Shown here piece by piece: positions 49,703 to 58,302 of a stretch of DNA of 64,000 nucleotides. Each line of letters opens with the position of its first letter. The stretch's first letter is position 1. The notes beneath the pieces were generated by a model, which made no database searches, was not told where the DNA came from, and worked only from the letters and a program-made list of their open reading frames with translations. Both the position numbers and the translations under genes were made by a program. The DNA is from Desulfovermiculus halophilus DSM 18834 (GTDB lineage Bacteria > Desulfobacterota > Desulfovibrionia > Desulfovibrionales > Desulfothermaceae): assembly GCF_000620765.1 (NCBI RefSeq), contig NZ_KK211185.1:184311-248310 (forward strand), in the 5' to 3' direction.

Positions 49703-50590
49703 TCACTTGTCTAAGACCCGGCGCAGAGTCCGGGCCTGTTCCCGTAGATTGGCAGCCCAGTCCCGAGCCAGAGGGTCGGCGACAATGACCTCGGCACCAA
49801 TCTCCCGGGCAATGGTTCGAGCGCTCTTGGCCGAGAATTGGGGCTGAACAAATATGGCCTGAATGTTTTTTCTGCGGGCAAAGGTTATGAGCTTTGCCAG
49901 CTGGGAGGGTTTGGGGGTCTTGCCTTCCAGCTCCACGGCGACCTGGTGCAGATTGTACGTTCTGGCGAAATAGCCCCAGGCCGGGTGAAAGACCAGGAAA
50001 GACCGTCCGGACACAGGAGCCAGCGTGGATTGCAGATCCTGGTGCAGGGCGTCAATATCCTGCAAAAGTTCAGAGAGATGCGCTGTATACGTCGGTGTGT
50101 TCTGGGGATCGACCCGGGCCAAACCGCGGCAGACATTTTCAGCTATCTTCCGGGCAAGCTGGGGGGAAAGCCAGACATGGGGGTCTTTGCCGCCCTTATG
50201 ATCTCCTCCGGCCACCTCCTGCTGGGTGGAGGTAAAGCTGTATGTGGAGGGCAGGTTCTTCTTGGGGATAGCTTTATCCGTGTGCTCTATGTGCAGGTCG
50301 GGATTCGCCGAGCGAATGCGCTCCAGCCATGCCCGCTCAAAGGGGACTCCGGCTGCAAAATAGATTTGAGACTCGGTGAGCTGGGAGAGCTGACTGGGCT
50401 TGGGCTCATACACGGCCGGATTGGACCCGGGGTGCACCATGACATTGACATCCACCCTCGATCCCCCAATGGCCTGGACAAAGTAGGCAAGAGGCGGGAT
50501 GCTGACAAAGGCGTTGATTTGCGCTGCATAAAGCCCGGGGGCCCAGCAGATGACCGCCAGGATGGGCAACAGGGAAAGAATTCGGGCCAT
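49703..50590 (-). CDS. znuA: Zinc/manganese-type substrate-binding protein ZnuA, first metal ligand missing
   Basis: A 295-residue exported protein of the cluster A-I metal-binding family: signal segment ILSLLPILAVICWAPGLYA, then AFVSIPPLAYFVQAIGG. The short acidic-His loop GGDHKGGKDPHVWLSP contains the second ligand, and FHPAWGYFARTY the third. At the usual first His (family PHxYEP) it reads NPAVYEPKPSQ, so the binding site is altered or completed by another residue. ATG 50590 has AAAGGA upstream and touches the stop of the AMMECR1 gene. The metal specificity is not certain. Confidence 0.84.
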   Translation of the reverse strand: MARILSLLPILAVICWAPGLYAAQINAFVSIPPLAYFVQAIGGSRVDVNVMVHPGSNPAVYEPKPSQLSQLTESQIYFAAGVPFERAWLERIRSANPDLHIEHTDKAIPKKNLPSTYSFTSTQQEVAGGDHKGGKDPHVWLSPQLARKIAENVCRGLARVDPQNTPTYTAHLSELLQDIDALHQDLQSTLAPVSGRSFLVFHPAWGYFARTYNLHQVAVELEGKTPKPSQLAKLITFARRKNIQAIFVQPQFSAKSARTIAREIGAEVIVADPLARDWAANLREQARTLRRVLDK

Positions 50591-50592
50591 TG

Positions 50593-51180
50593 CTACTGTC
50601 CTTTTTCCGCAAAGGATTGAACTTGGTAGGTAAAAATCTGCAGATCCCCGTCTTTCCAGGCAGTTGATGGTAAGCCTGCCTTGAGACACAAATTGCTCAA
50701 GAAGGCATCAGGCTCTGGGAGCTGTTCCCAGACCTGGGGCAGAAAAGTGGACTGGGCCGTGCCTTTCTGCAGGATGACTCCGTCCTTTCCCGGCCGCAGC
50801 TTGCGGACCAGATCGTCTGTCGATGCATAGTCCAGAGGCTGCGGGGTGGTCAGTACGCTGATTTCAATATCCACATCCGTAAGCTCCCCTTTGGTCAGCG
50901 GAGGGAAGCGGGGATCCCGAAAGGCGGCGTTGCGAGCATTGCTGCGGATATTGTCCCGCAGTGGCTCGGATCCGACCAGACTGCCGATGCAGCCCCGCAG
51001 ATTGCCGTGCAGGTGAAGGGTGACAAATGTCCCCAAATTCTGATCAAAGACCGGATCCCGCAAGCGTTGATCCAACTTGGCCGGCAAGCGGTCCTGATCA
51101 CCGTCAAGTTCTTGAATCAATGTGGTCCGGGCCAGATCCAGCAGAGTCTGTCCCTGTTCCTGGGTCAATGTCTCCGGCAT
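50593..51180 (-). CDS. AMMECR1-domain protein
   Basis: A 195-residue cytoplasmic protein with the AMMECR1 fold, including the invariant motif LRGCIG (in GNLRGCIGSL), RDPRFPPLTKGEL and DIEISVLTTPQPL. The molecular role of this family is unresolved. ATG 51180 has a perfect ribosome site (AAGGAGGTGAT). The gene is immediately upstream of znuACB, its stop next to the znuA start, so the genes are co-transcribed. Confidence 0.9.
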   Translation of the reverse strand: MPETLTQEQGQTLLDLARTTLIQELDGDQDRLPAKLDQRLRDPVFDQNLGTFVTLHLHGNLRGCIGSLVGSEPLRDNIRSNARNAAFRDPRFPPLTKGELTDVDIEISVLTTPQPLDYASTDDLVRKLRPGKDGVILQKGTAQSTFLPQVWEQLPEPDAFLSNLCLKAGLPSTAWKDGDLQIFTYQVQSFAEKGQ

Positions 51181-51285
51181 GGAGGATCACCTCCTTCGTG
51201 TTGTGTATTCAGCGATGCGTACAAGGTTCACGAACTTTGAGCCGAGGGGCATCACCCTGCGGAATCTGTCCCGGAGCCGCAGGGT

Positions 51286-51723
51286 CTACACCGGGGACCA
51301 TTCCAGAACGTCCAGGATCTCATCCCGGCTATACAGCCGGCCGCAGCCGATTCCCGGGCATTCCCGCGCCGTCTGTTTCCAAGCATAGGCGCTGCGCATT
51401 GCCTTGGTCCAGAAAGGATAGCTGCGGCATTGGGCCGGGCGGACCGGATAAATGGAACACCCCCCGCGGTAGAACAGGCACGAGCCGTCCGAATCCTCTT
51501 GTATGCTGTAGCTGTCTTTGAAGGGATACAGGGCCCGTGCGCAGAGTTCTTGGACGGAACAGTGCAGAAACTCGGCGATAGCTTTGATTTCCGGACCGGA
51601 AACATATACCGTTCCCGAGTCGCCTGTACAGCATTGTCCGCACTGACGGCAGGTGAACCTGACTCCAGAATCAAAAAAGTAGGTCATCCGGTCGCTGACA
51701 GCAACGGCTTGTCTTTCGGGCAT
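51286..51723 (-). CDS. YkgJ-family cysteine-cluster protein
   Basis: A 145-residue protein with the CxxCxxCC cluster TCRQCGQCCTG near residue 25, then CLFYRGGCSIYPVRPAQCRSYPF and CPGIGCG. The family binds zinc or an iron-sulfur cluster and its role is unknown. The frame is open to 51807, but ATG 51723 (MPERQAVAV) has GAGGACAGG just upstream. It lies 105 bp before the AMMECR1 gene on the same strand. Confidence 0.85.
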   Translation of the reverse strand: MPERQAVAVSDRMTYFFDSGVRFTCRQCGQCCTGDSGTVYVSGPEIKAIAEFLHCSVQELCARALYPFKDSYSIQEDSDGSCLFYRGGCSIYPVRPAQCRSYPFWTKAMRSAYAWKQTARECPGIGCGRLYSRDEILDVLEWSPV

Positions 51724-51901
51724 AAACCTGTCCTCAGGCTCCAAGCAGCATCCAACCAGGGGCACCGGTTTGGTGCCGACCTGGTGCGAATTATGCTCAC
51801 TCTCCATCAGATGAGTCTGATCCGGCCGGGAGCAGGCTCACCTGTCATTACCCTGTGCCCGATCCCGGCTGATGCAAAGCCGATTCTCCTGCCCCCAATA
51901 A

Positions 51902-51916
51902 TAATCAGAATGATTA
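51902..51916. promoter_or_regulatory. Palindrome TAATCA-GAA-TGATTA in a divergent promoter region
   Basis: A perfect 6-3-6 inverted repeat in an AT-rich part of the gap between the YkgJ gene (minus) and the MFS gene (plus), 50-60 bp before the latter. It resembles half of a Fur-like box, but I cannot assign the regulator. Confidence 0.35.
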
Positions 51917-51964
51917 AAATGGCAAATCGAGGGCATATGGAAAGCTCGGCAGTACTGTTTTCAG

Positions 51965-53146
51965 GTGCGAGGTATGTTTTTTCTCATTCTCGGTTTCGGC
52001 ATTCATTTTCTGCGACACGGGATGATCTTTCCCCTGATCCCTTTGTACGTCCAGTCCCTTGGGGCCGGGGAGTCCATGGTCGGTGTGGTTGTGGCCTGCT
52101 TCCACATCCTGGCCATGGTCCTGGCCATCCCCCTGGGCAGCCTGATGGAACGGTTCGGCTTGCAAACCATGCTGGCCGCCGGTGCGGTGTGCAATGTGCT
52201 CTATGCCGTCCTGCTTTTGGTTGCAACCTCCCTGTGGATCGTGATGCTGGCCCAGGTTATCGGCGGACTGGGCTTCTTGCTCCTGGTGGTGGCCACCCAG
52301 ACCCATATCGGCTCCCTCCGGGAAAACCGCTTTCGGGAAAGGCGGTTCGGGATCATCACCCTGGTTTCGGCCGTAGGCCAGACCCTGGGACCGGCCCTGG
52401 GAGGTGTTGTCTTTTCCTGGGCCGGCTATAGCGGAGCTTTCTGGGCTGCCCTGGGGCTTTCCATGGTGGGTGCAGTCTCTGTGGCCTGCCTGGGACCGGA
52501 TATATTCCGGGGACAGACCCGGAGAAGCAGTGGCGGTGGACGGCAGATAATGGCCCTGCTGCGGAACACGCATCTGGTATGCACGTTGTTTTTCACCTTC
52601 AGCGTGATCGTGGTCGTGAGCCTCAGGGGATCCTTCCTCCCTCTTCTGCTTCAGCAGAAAGGCATCTCCGAAGGTCAGATAGGGGTGCTGCTTTCCTGTT
52701 TCGCCCTGGCCATGACCGTGATCCGGGTTGGGGTAGGCCGGATCCTGGGCAGGACCAGCAGGCTGAATGTGCTGATTGGAACCTTGTCCTGCATTATCGT
52801 TGGCGCGGGAACCCTGCCCCTTCTTGATTCGTCCGTTTCTCTGTCCTTTTTCCTGGCCCTCTTCGGGCTCGGCTTCGGTCTTTCCCAGCCCCTGTCCATG
52901 GTCATGATCTCCGATGTCAGCGGATCCGGGCTGGCCATGGGGGTCCGCTTTTTTACCATCACGTCAGCCAATTTTCTGAGTTCTTTGACAATGGGCTGGA
53001 TAGCCGAGTACTTTAGCCTGTCGGCCGTGTTCTATCTCGGGGCCGGGTTCCTGGCTGTCATGGGCCTGTGGATCTCCTGGACCCTGGCCTCGCAAGGCGC
53101 AAACCGTGAGACTGAAGAGGATGACGATGTTCAGCACAGGGCTTAA
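51965..53146 (+). CDS. Major facilitator superfamily transporter
   Basis: A 393-residue transporter with twelve predicted helices. The first half has GMIFPLIPLYVQSLGAG and the loop SLMERFGLQTMLAAG (MFS motif A-like), the second half LGRTSRLNVLIGTL and LFGLGFGLSQPLSMVMISD. It most resembles drug- or metabolite-efflux MFS proteins; the substrate is unknown. Possible starts are GTG 51965 and ATG 51974, both close to GAGG. The end overlaps the TatD-like gene by 20 bp. Confidence 0.85.
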   Translation: MRGMFFLILGFGIHFLRHGMIFPLIPLYVQSLGAGESMVGVVVACFHILAMVLAIPLGSLMERFGLQTMLAAGAVCNVLYAVLLLVATSLWIVMLAQVIGGLGFLLLVVATQTHIGSLRENRFRERRFGIITLVSAVGQTLGPALGGVVFSWAGYSGAFWAALGLSMVGAVSVACLGPDIFRGQTRRSSGGGRQIMALLRNTHLVCTLFFTFSVIVVVSLRGSFLPLLLQQKGISEGQIGVLLSCFALAMTVIRVGVGRILGRTSRLNVLIGTLSCIIVGAGTLPLLDSSVSLSFFLALFGLGFGLSQPLSMVMISDVSGSGLAMGVRFFTITSANFLSSLTMGWIAEYFSLSAVFYLGAGFLAVMGLWISWTLASQGANRETEEDDDVQHRA

Positions 53147-53945
53147 AGCTCTCGACGCCCATTTCCACGCAGACATTCTCATGTCCCAAGTGCCGGGCTT
53201 TGTGCCGGCATATCAAAGGCTGGGGCTGGGGGGCATCTCCTGGTCCTATGCCCACGCAATCGATACCTGGCGGGATTATCCGGGCTATTGGGATCATCTG
53301 GCCGGTGTATGTGCGGACCTTACCGGGCGCGGCCTGCCCTGCGCCTATCTGGTGGGGATTCATCCCCGGTGCATCCCAAAGGATCTGAGCGCGGACACGG
53401 CCCTGCCCGCGGAGTTGGAACAAGCCATGGTCCGGCATCTCAATCAGCCCGGATGCCGGGGGCTTGGAGAGCTCGGCCTGGAAACAGGCTGTGCACTGGA
53501 AGGAGCCGTTCTGAATCGGCAGCTGGATCTTGCATGCCGCCATCTTCCGCAGGGGAAAAAGATCGGGCTCCATACCCCCAGGCAGAACAAGCTGGACATA
53601 ACCAGGCTCATAATCCGCACTCTGAGTTCCTATCCGGCGCTCAAGGACGCTTTTCTCCTGGACCATCTGGACGCCTCGACTCTGCCCCTGGCCCGGGATG
53701 CGGGATATATGCTGGGCATGACTCTGCAGCCGGGCAAGTCCGGGATAGATGAGGTCCAAGCCATGCTTGACCGCGAGCCGCGGATTGAAGACCGGCTGAT
53801 TGTGAACAGCGATGGGGCCAAAGACCTGTCCCAGCCCTTTCTGGATGGAGTCCGACAGGGGCTTCCCGAAAGCAACCGGGCCTGGCACAAGGTCTTTTTG
53901 GCAAATGCCAGGGAGTTCTGGGGTGTGCCCATCAGTGCTGCTTGA
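53127..53945 (+). CDS. TatD-related metal-dependent hydrolase
   Basis: A 272-residue TIM-barrel hydrolase: first metal motif DAHFHAD, Glu in GLGELGLETG, His in IGLHTPRQN, His in LLDHLDAS and the terminal Asp in IVNSDGAKDL. The layout follows the TatD/amidohydrolase pattern but the sequence is divergent, so the substrate may be a phosphoester or another bond. ATG 53127 has AGAGGA at 5 nt. It overlaps the MFS gene (20 bp) and converges with the cytochrome b gene, overlapping its end by 14 bp. Confidence 0.75.
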   Translation: MFSTGLKALDAHFHADILMSQVPGFVPAYQRLGLGGISWSYAHAIDTWRDYPGYWDHLAGVCADLTGRGLPCAYLVGIHPRCIPKDLSADTALPAELEQAMVRHLNQPGCRGLGELGLETGCALEGAVLNRQLDLACRHLPQGKKIGLHTPRQNKLDITRLIIRTLSSYPALKDAFLLDHLDASTLPLARDAGYMLGMTLQPGKSGIDEVQAMLDREPRIEDRLIVNSDGAKDLSQPFLDGVRQGLPESNRAWHKVFLANAREFWGVPISAA

Positions 53946-54570
53946 CTTCCCAGTCCTGCACTGTATCCACCTCCGTGACCTCCTCCTCGCCGGTGAACAT
54001 GGCCTTGATGTGGGCGAAAGCCGTGTGCCCGGTGGTGGTCATATAGGTATGCACGATGAGGAAGGCCAGGAAGGCGAATCCACCTGCCGTGTGCAGGTAG
54101 GCGACCGTGGACAGCCGCCAGCTCAGCCCGAGATCCGGCCAGAGATTGTAGTAATAGTACAAAAAGCCGGTAATGATCTGAAAAGGGACCAGGACAGTGA
54201 CGATGCCCAGGTAGGTCAACCGCTGCAAAGGATTGTGCTTGGCTCCCTTGGTCTTGGGCACCGGATGCGGCTTGCCCTGGAAGATGCCTACCGCGTAGTA
54301 CCAGACGACCTGAAACAGCTTTTTGAAGGTCGGGATATATTGCTTCCATTCTGATGTGGTCAGCATCCAAAAGATGATGAAGATATACAGAACCAGCCAT
54401 GCCCAGGCGCACATATTGTGCACAGTGTACGCGGATTCAAAGCCCATCAGGGTGTATACGGAATGGATTTCAAACCCGGTTAGCAGCAAGGCGATGATCA
54501 ACAGGGCCTGGGCCCAATGCCAAAAGCGTTCAAAGCGGGTATACAGATATATGGTCTGGCCTGTCTGCAT
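53932..54570 (-). CDS. Membrane cytochrome b (b561/NrfD-like role) paired with the octaheme cytochrome
   Basis: A 212-residue membrane protein of the di-heme cytochrome b561 (Ni-hydrogenase/formate dehydrogenase gamma type) family. Helix I carries FERFWHWAQALLIIALLLTG with the heme His, helix II AYTVHNMCAWAWLVLYIF, and later helices IVTVLVPFQIITGF and LHTAGGFAFLAFLIVHTYM with further His ligands. It would pass electrons between the quinone pool and the periplasmic octaheme protein encoded 69 bp upstream. ATG 54570 has AGGAGG at 7 nt. Confidence 0.85.
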   Translation of the reverse strand: MQTGQTIYLYTRFERFWHWAQALLIIALLLTGFEIHSVYTLMGFESAYTVHNMCAWAWLVLYIFIIFWMLTTSEWKQYIPTFKKLFQVVWYYAVGIFQGKPHPVPKTKGAKHNPLQRLTYLGIVTVLVPFQIITGFLYYYYNLWPDLGLSWRLSTVAYLHTAGGFAFLAFLIVHTYMTTTGHTAFAHIKAMFTGEEEVTEVDTVQDWEVKQH

Positions 54571-54639
54571 CGGATCCTCCTGAGCAGAAGTGGGCACGCA
54601 TCGTGCGCTGAATAAGTATGGACGTTCCAGTTGCAAAGC

Positions 54640-56307
54640 CTAAGTGCGCATGCGGGCGCTGATTATCCGGACCAGGGCATGAATCCCCACCCCAAGGACA
54701 GAACCAGCAACAACCAGCCAGCCAACGATGTCCAGCAGCCCGCTTGCGTCCCGGCCGGGCATGTAGAACCCGCCCAGTGCGCTCATTCTCCCGTTTGGGG
54801 CATGGCAGGACCCGCAGCTGAGGGAGTCTTCCTGTGGGGCCACCATGTGGGTGATCGGAAAATAGTATTTGGTTTCGATGAAATCGTATTCCCCGCTGAA
54901 CTCCAGGTCCATGTAGTCCATCCCGGCCTGGATCGCTGAAGGCCAATGGAAGTTTTTCCAATATGCGTCGGATTCCTTGGATCCAAACAGGTGCACATTG
55001 ACCAGGGTGTTCAGCTCGGTGTCGTACGGCTGTTTACCCCTGTGGATCTTAAAAGGATAGATCAGAGACCTGGGATCGTCCTTCCCGCCTAAAGGATGGT
55101 TGATCTCCAGCGGTTCCTGGTCGGGGTCTATTGTATCTGTGATCAAATGGTATTCCATCCGCCCATTGAACCAGGCATAGTCCGGAGGGACATCCTTGGC
55201 CCAGCGGAAGGATCCTTTTTTCCCGTGATATACTGCTTTTCCATAGGGGCCCTTCTCCACAACCGGCTTGCCCTTCTCGTTCAGCCGTCCGGCAGTGGAC
55301 CAGTCCCACCACATCTTGGTCGGGTTCTCGCGGGCAAAAGAGGGGATATGGCAGGTCTGACAGGCCACCCGGTCAGTGTGGTCGTTGGCTTTGTGCCCGC
55401 TCTTATGTGGGGTTGTGGTATGGCAGGAAACGCATGAGATACGGTGGACCTGGTCGTCTTCGATCAGGCTGGTGCGCTCTTCAAAGGCCGGAATCTTGTA
55501 GCAGCGGCCCGCGATGCGGTGGCCGACGGTGGTGTGGCAGCGAACGCACTGGAAGTCTCCGCCTTCAGGAGACATGTGCACGTCCAGCTCCCGGCTGGGA
55601 TTGAGAAGTGAAGAATCCAGATCCCCATGCTTCACTCCGTCCCCTCCGCCCCCGTAGAAGTGGCAGGCCCCGCAGTTTTCCCGGTCCGGCAGGCTGACGG
55701 ATTGGGCGGCAGCATTCCAGTCCGGGGGATAATACATCTTTCCTCCGAATTCTCGGGGTTCATCAACCGGGTGACCGGCGCCTGTGGGGAACTTTTCATA
55801 TGTCCCGGTTTGTTCGTGGCAGACAAGACAATCTATGTTCTGCTCAGACGAAAAATCAAAGGACTTGTCCTTCCAGCCGTAGCCGGCGTGACAGGAAGTG
55901 CAACGAGCCTCGTTGCTCTGGATGAACATTCAGAAATTGTTCATGGTCAGGCCGTTTTTGCCCATTATTTCATTCGGATCGGCTGGACAGATCCAGGTCC
56001 AATGGATTGTGTTCTGAACCTGTTCACCGGCTTCGTTGTGGCAGGAAAGGCAGGCTTTTGTAACCTCCGGCCCGGAGGCGAAGTCCTGCTGCAGGACCTC
56101 GAACGTGGAATGCTCGGCTGTAATCCAGTGTTCAGCCTGCTTGGACGCTTTTCTGGCTTCAGCCGCTCCGTAGTCCGGGTCGGATTCGGACTGGACAGCC
56201 GCCCACCCGGGGGCACTTCCGGAAAGGATGATCCATGCTGCACAGCAAATCCCCAGCAACAGGATCCATAACCGTGCATGCTCCATGGTTTGAGTCACAA
56301 TGCGCAT
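54640..56307 (-). CDS. Octaheme tetrathionate reductase-family cytochrome c, probable selenoprotein (UGA at residue 126)
   Basis: Read through one in-frame UGA (55930-55932) the gene gives 555 residues. It has a signal peptide (LWILLLGICCAAWIILSG), eight CxxCH motifs (CLSCH, CTSCH, CLVCH, CGACH, CVRCH, CVSCH, CQTCH, CGSCH), the Lys-heme segment GDGVKHGD typical of octaheme tetrathionate reductase, and a C-terminal membrane anchor (DIVGWLVVAGSVLGVGIHAL). The UGA follows NNF and precedes MFIQSNEARCTSCH; family members have Cys there, which I recall as active-site Cys64 of the Shewanella enzyme. Upstream alone would be a one-heme fragment; downstream alone would lack a signal peptide and ribosome site. 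I therefore read the UGA as selenocysteine. Family substrates include tetrathionate, nitrite and hydroxylamine. AGGAGG precedes ATG 56307. Confidence 0.85.
55900..55916 (-). promoter_or_regulatory. SECIS-like hairpin downstream of the in-frame UGA
   Basis: On the mRNA (minus strand) GCAACGA-GGC-UCGUUGC forms a perfect 7-bp stem with a G-starting loop, extendable by two pairs beyond an A-A mismatch. The loop begins 21 nt after the UGA. As I recall the bacterial SECIS rules, the loop should contain a G in its first two positions and lie about 16-37 nt from the UGA, and both conditions are met. Confidence 0.65.
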
Positions 56308-56328
56308 TCCCCCTCCTAGACGATTTCC

Positions 56329-56407
56329 GGTTCTTCGACGTAGCCTGTGGTTTTTTGGAGTTTGCCATCTCTTATGTATGCAATTCCACTTTCTGTGTCG
56401 AAGAGCC
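56329..56407 (-). repeat. 79-bp mini copy of the long-hairpin repeat
   Basis: Starts GGTTCTTCGACGTAGCCTGT, ends TTCCACTTTCTGTGTCGAAG-AGCC, and lacks the whole centre. It is the inverted equivalent of 8653-8731 and lies just upstream of the octaheme cytochrome ribosome site. From its end to 56679 I see nothing else in the gene-free stretch 56308-56774. Confidence 0.78.
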
Positions 56408-56679
56408 CGATTTCCTATTCAATCCATGCTCCACAAGGGCTACCATAAGCGTATGCCAGGACCGGTCTGCGGTCAATTCTTTTCCTCCGGGACAAGTCCC
56501 GCAGCCTGGATATTTGATGTTGAAATCTGCCACAAGCAAAAGATGTGCCGTAGAAATAGCCCGGGATGCAGGAATCCATCCCAGGCGGGAAGGAAATAAA
56601 ACCTCGATGTTTATAAAGGGTTTACAACATGTGTTAACGCTTGACCCTTACAAGGGAGCGCACAAACACACACGCCCAC

Positions 56680-56708
56680 TTGACAAGTGATTCGCAGGAC
56701 AGTATTGC
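56680..56708 (+). promoter_or_regulatory. Candidate promoter of the hdr-flx operon
   Basis: TTGACA is followed after 17 bp by TATTGC (weak -10). Transcription would start near 56714, about 60 nt before hdrC. Confidence 0.5.
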
Positions 56709-56743
56709 TCATCTACTCTTACACATTGAGATGACAGGCATTC

Positions 56744-56762
56744 TAGTGAAAATATTTAGCAA
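56744..56762. promoter_or_regulatory. Rex-like imperfect palindrome before hdrC
   Basis: TAGTGAAAATATTTAGCAA resembles the NADH-sensing Rex consensus TTGTGAAATATTTCACAA (arms 7/8 and 6/8), but its spacer is one base longer. It lies in the 5' leader, between the candidate promoter and the hdrC start. Confidence 0.3.
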
Positions 56763-56774
56763 AGTGTGGTGAGT

Positions 56775-57335
56775 ATGGAATGTATACGCCTGGATTCCAG
56801 CATAAATTCCGGGTTTATAGATCAGGTCGCCCGGGAGAGCGAGCAGGACCCGTACTTGTGCTATCAGTGCGGAAACTGTACTGCCGGATGCCCGAACAAC
56901 TTTGTCTATGACATCCCGGTGCATCGGATAATGCGCCTTCTTCAAGCCGGACAGAAGGAGACGATACTCGGCTCTCATTCCATCTGGCTGTGCGCAACCT
57001 GTGAATCCTGCACTACTCGCTGCCCGAACAATATTGATGTAGCCAGAATCATGGATGTCCTGCGGCATATGGCCAGGCGGGAAGGGTATGTGACCGAAAA
57101 GCGGGTCAAGCAGTTCAATGACAGCTTCCTGCATTCTGTGCAGAAGCATGGACGGGTCTTTGAGCTCGGGACCGTCATGCGTTTTGTCGCCCGGACCGGC
57201 CGCTTCTGGACTGATGTCGAACTCGGACCCAAGGTCCTGGCCAGAGGCAAAATGGCCACCCGGGCCCATAATATTCAGGGCAAAGAGCAGGTGTCCAAGA
57301 TCATCAACCGATTTCTGGGAGATGAAAGAAAATGA
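56775..57335 (+). CDS. hdrC: Heterodisulfide reductase-like subunit HdrC
   Basis: A 186-residue iron-sulfur protein with two [4Fe-4S] motifs: CYQCGNCTAGCP (about residue 29) and CATCESCTTRCP (about 73). It shuttles electrons from HdrA to HdrB in the cytoplasmic Hdr complex. The frame opens at GTG 56766 but ATG 56775 is the likely start (GGTGAG upstream). It overlaps hdrB by four bases (ATGA). First gene of hdrCBA-flxDCBA. Confidence 0.93.
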   Translation: MECIRLDSSINSGFIDQVARESEQDPYLCYQCGNCTAGCPNNFVYDIPVHRIMRLLQAGQKETILGSHSIWLCATCESCTTRCPNNIDVARIMDVLRHMARREGYVTEKRVKQFNDSFLHSVQKHGRVFELGTVMRFVARTGRFWTDVELGPKVLARGKMATRAHNIQGKEQVSKIINRFLGDERK

Positions 57336-58228
57336 GCTCAGAGTTGACCTATGCATATTACCCCGGGTGTTCGGGCTTGAGCACCTCCTTGGATTATGAG
57401 CGATCAACCCGGGCTGTTTGCTCGGCCCTGGGCATGACCCTCAAGGATATTCCCGATTGGAGCTGTTGCGGATCAACTCCGGCCCATACCGTCGATCACG
57501 TCCTGTCCGCCGCATTGTCGGCCCGCAATCTGGCCCTGGCCGAGTCCATGGGGGTGCAGTCCGTGCTCACTCCATGTCCGAGCTGCCTGACAAACTTGAA
57601 GGTTGCCGGGCATCGGATGGAGAAAGATGATTTCAAAAAAGAAGTGAACGCCCTCTTGGATCATCCATGCGCCAACTCGCTGACCACCAAGTCCGTGCTC
57701 CAGGCCCTGGTCCAGGATGTGGGGATGGACAAGATCGCGGAGAGGGTGCGCAAGCCCTTAAAAGGCATAAAGGTCGCCCCTTATTACGGATGCCTGATGA
57801 ATCGTCCTCCGGAGGTCATGGATTTTGACGATCCGGAAAACCCTGTGTCCATGGACCGGATCTTACAGGCCCTGGGCGCAGACGTCCTGGATTTCCCTCT
57901 GAAGGTCGAGTGTTGCGGCGGTTCGTTTGGAGTGGCCAGAAAAGATGTCGTGGTGCATTTGTCCGGAAAGCTGCTCGGCCTGGCCCGGGACATGGGAGCG
58001 GATGCTGTGGTCACTGCCTGTCCGTTGTGCCAGATGAATCTTGATCTGCGCCAATCCCAGATCAATGCCCACTTAAAGGAAACATTCAATCTGCCGGTTT
58101 TTTATTACACCCAGCTTGCGGGGGTGGCCCTGGGCCTGGATCCTGACCATCTTTTGCTCAAAAAGCTGGTGGTCAAGCCATGGAAGGTTCTACACAAGAT
58201 TCAGGAGCCGGAAGCCGCAGCTGTCTAA
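57332..58228 (+). CDS. hdrB: Heterodisulfide reductase-like subunit HdrB
   Basis: A 298-residue catalytic subunit with two cysteine-rich CCG domains: PDWSCCGSTPAH with LTPCPSCLTN, and APYYGCLMNRPP with VECCGGSFG and TACPLCQMN. These coordinate the two noncubane clusters that reduce a disulfide. In sulfate reducers the substrate is probably not CoM-S-S-CoB but another disulfide (DsrC trisulfide has been suggested). The start overlaps hdrC as ATGA. Confidence 0.93.
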   Translation: MSSELTYAYYPGCSGLSTSLDYERSTRAVCSALGMTLKDIPDWSCCGSTPAHTVDHVLSAALSARNLALAESMGVQSVLTPCPSCLTNLKVAGHRMEKDDFKKEVNALLDHPCANSLTTKSVLQALVQDVGMDKIAERVRKPLKGIKVAPYYGCLMNRPPEVMDFDDPENPVSMDRILQALGADVLDFPLKVECCGGSFGVARKDVVVHLSGKLLGLARDMGADAVVTACPLCQMNLDLRQSQINAHLKETFNLPVFYYTQLAGVALGLDPDHLLLKKLVVKPWKVLHKIQEPEAAAV

Positions 58229-58302
58229 GGCTGGGGCCGGAAACCGAGGTACGGATCAGCCCGGAGCGTGGGCTGAGATCTCAACATGAGGAGTAGGACT
58301 CG

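Noticed and set aside
54640..55929. A separate seven-heme cytochrome gene starting with the ATG after the UGA
   Set aside because: It has no ribosome site and no signal peptide, and is in the same frame as the upstream one-heme piece that supplies both. A pseudogene or sequencing error remains possible but is less likely, because the frame and all motifs are intact on both sides.
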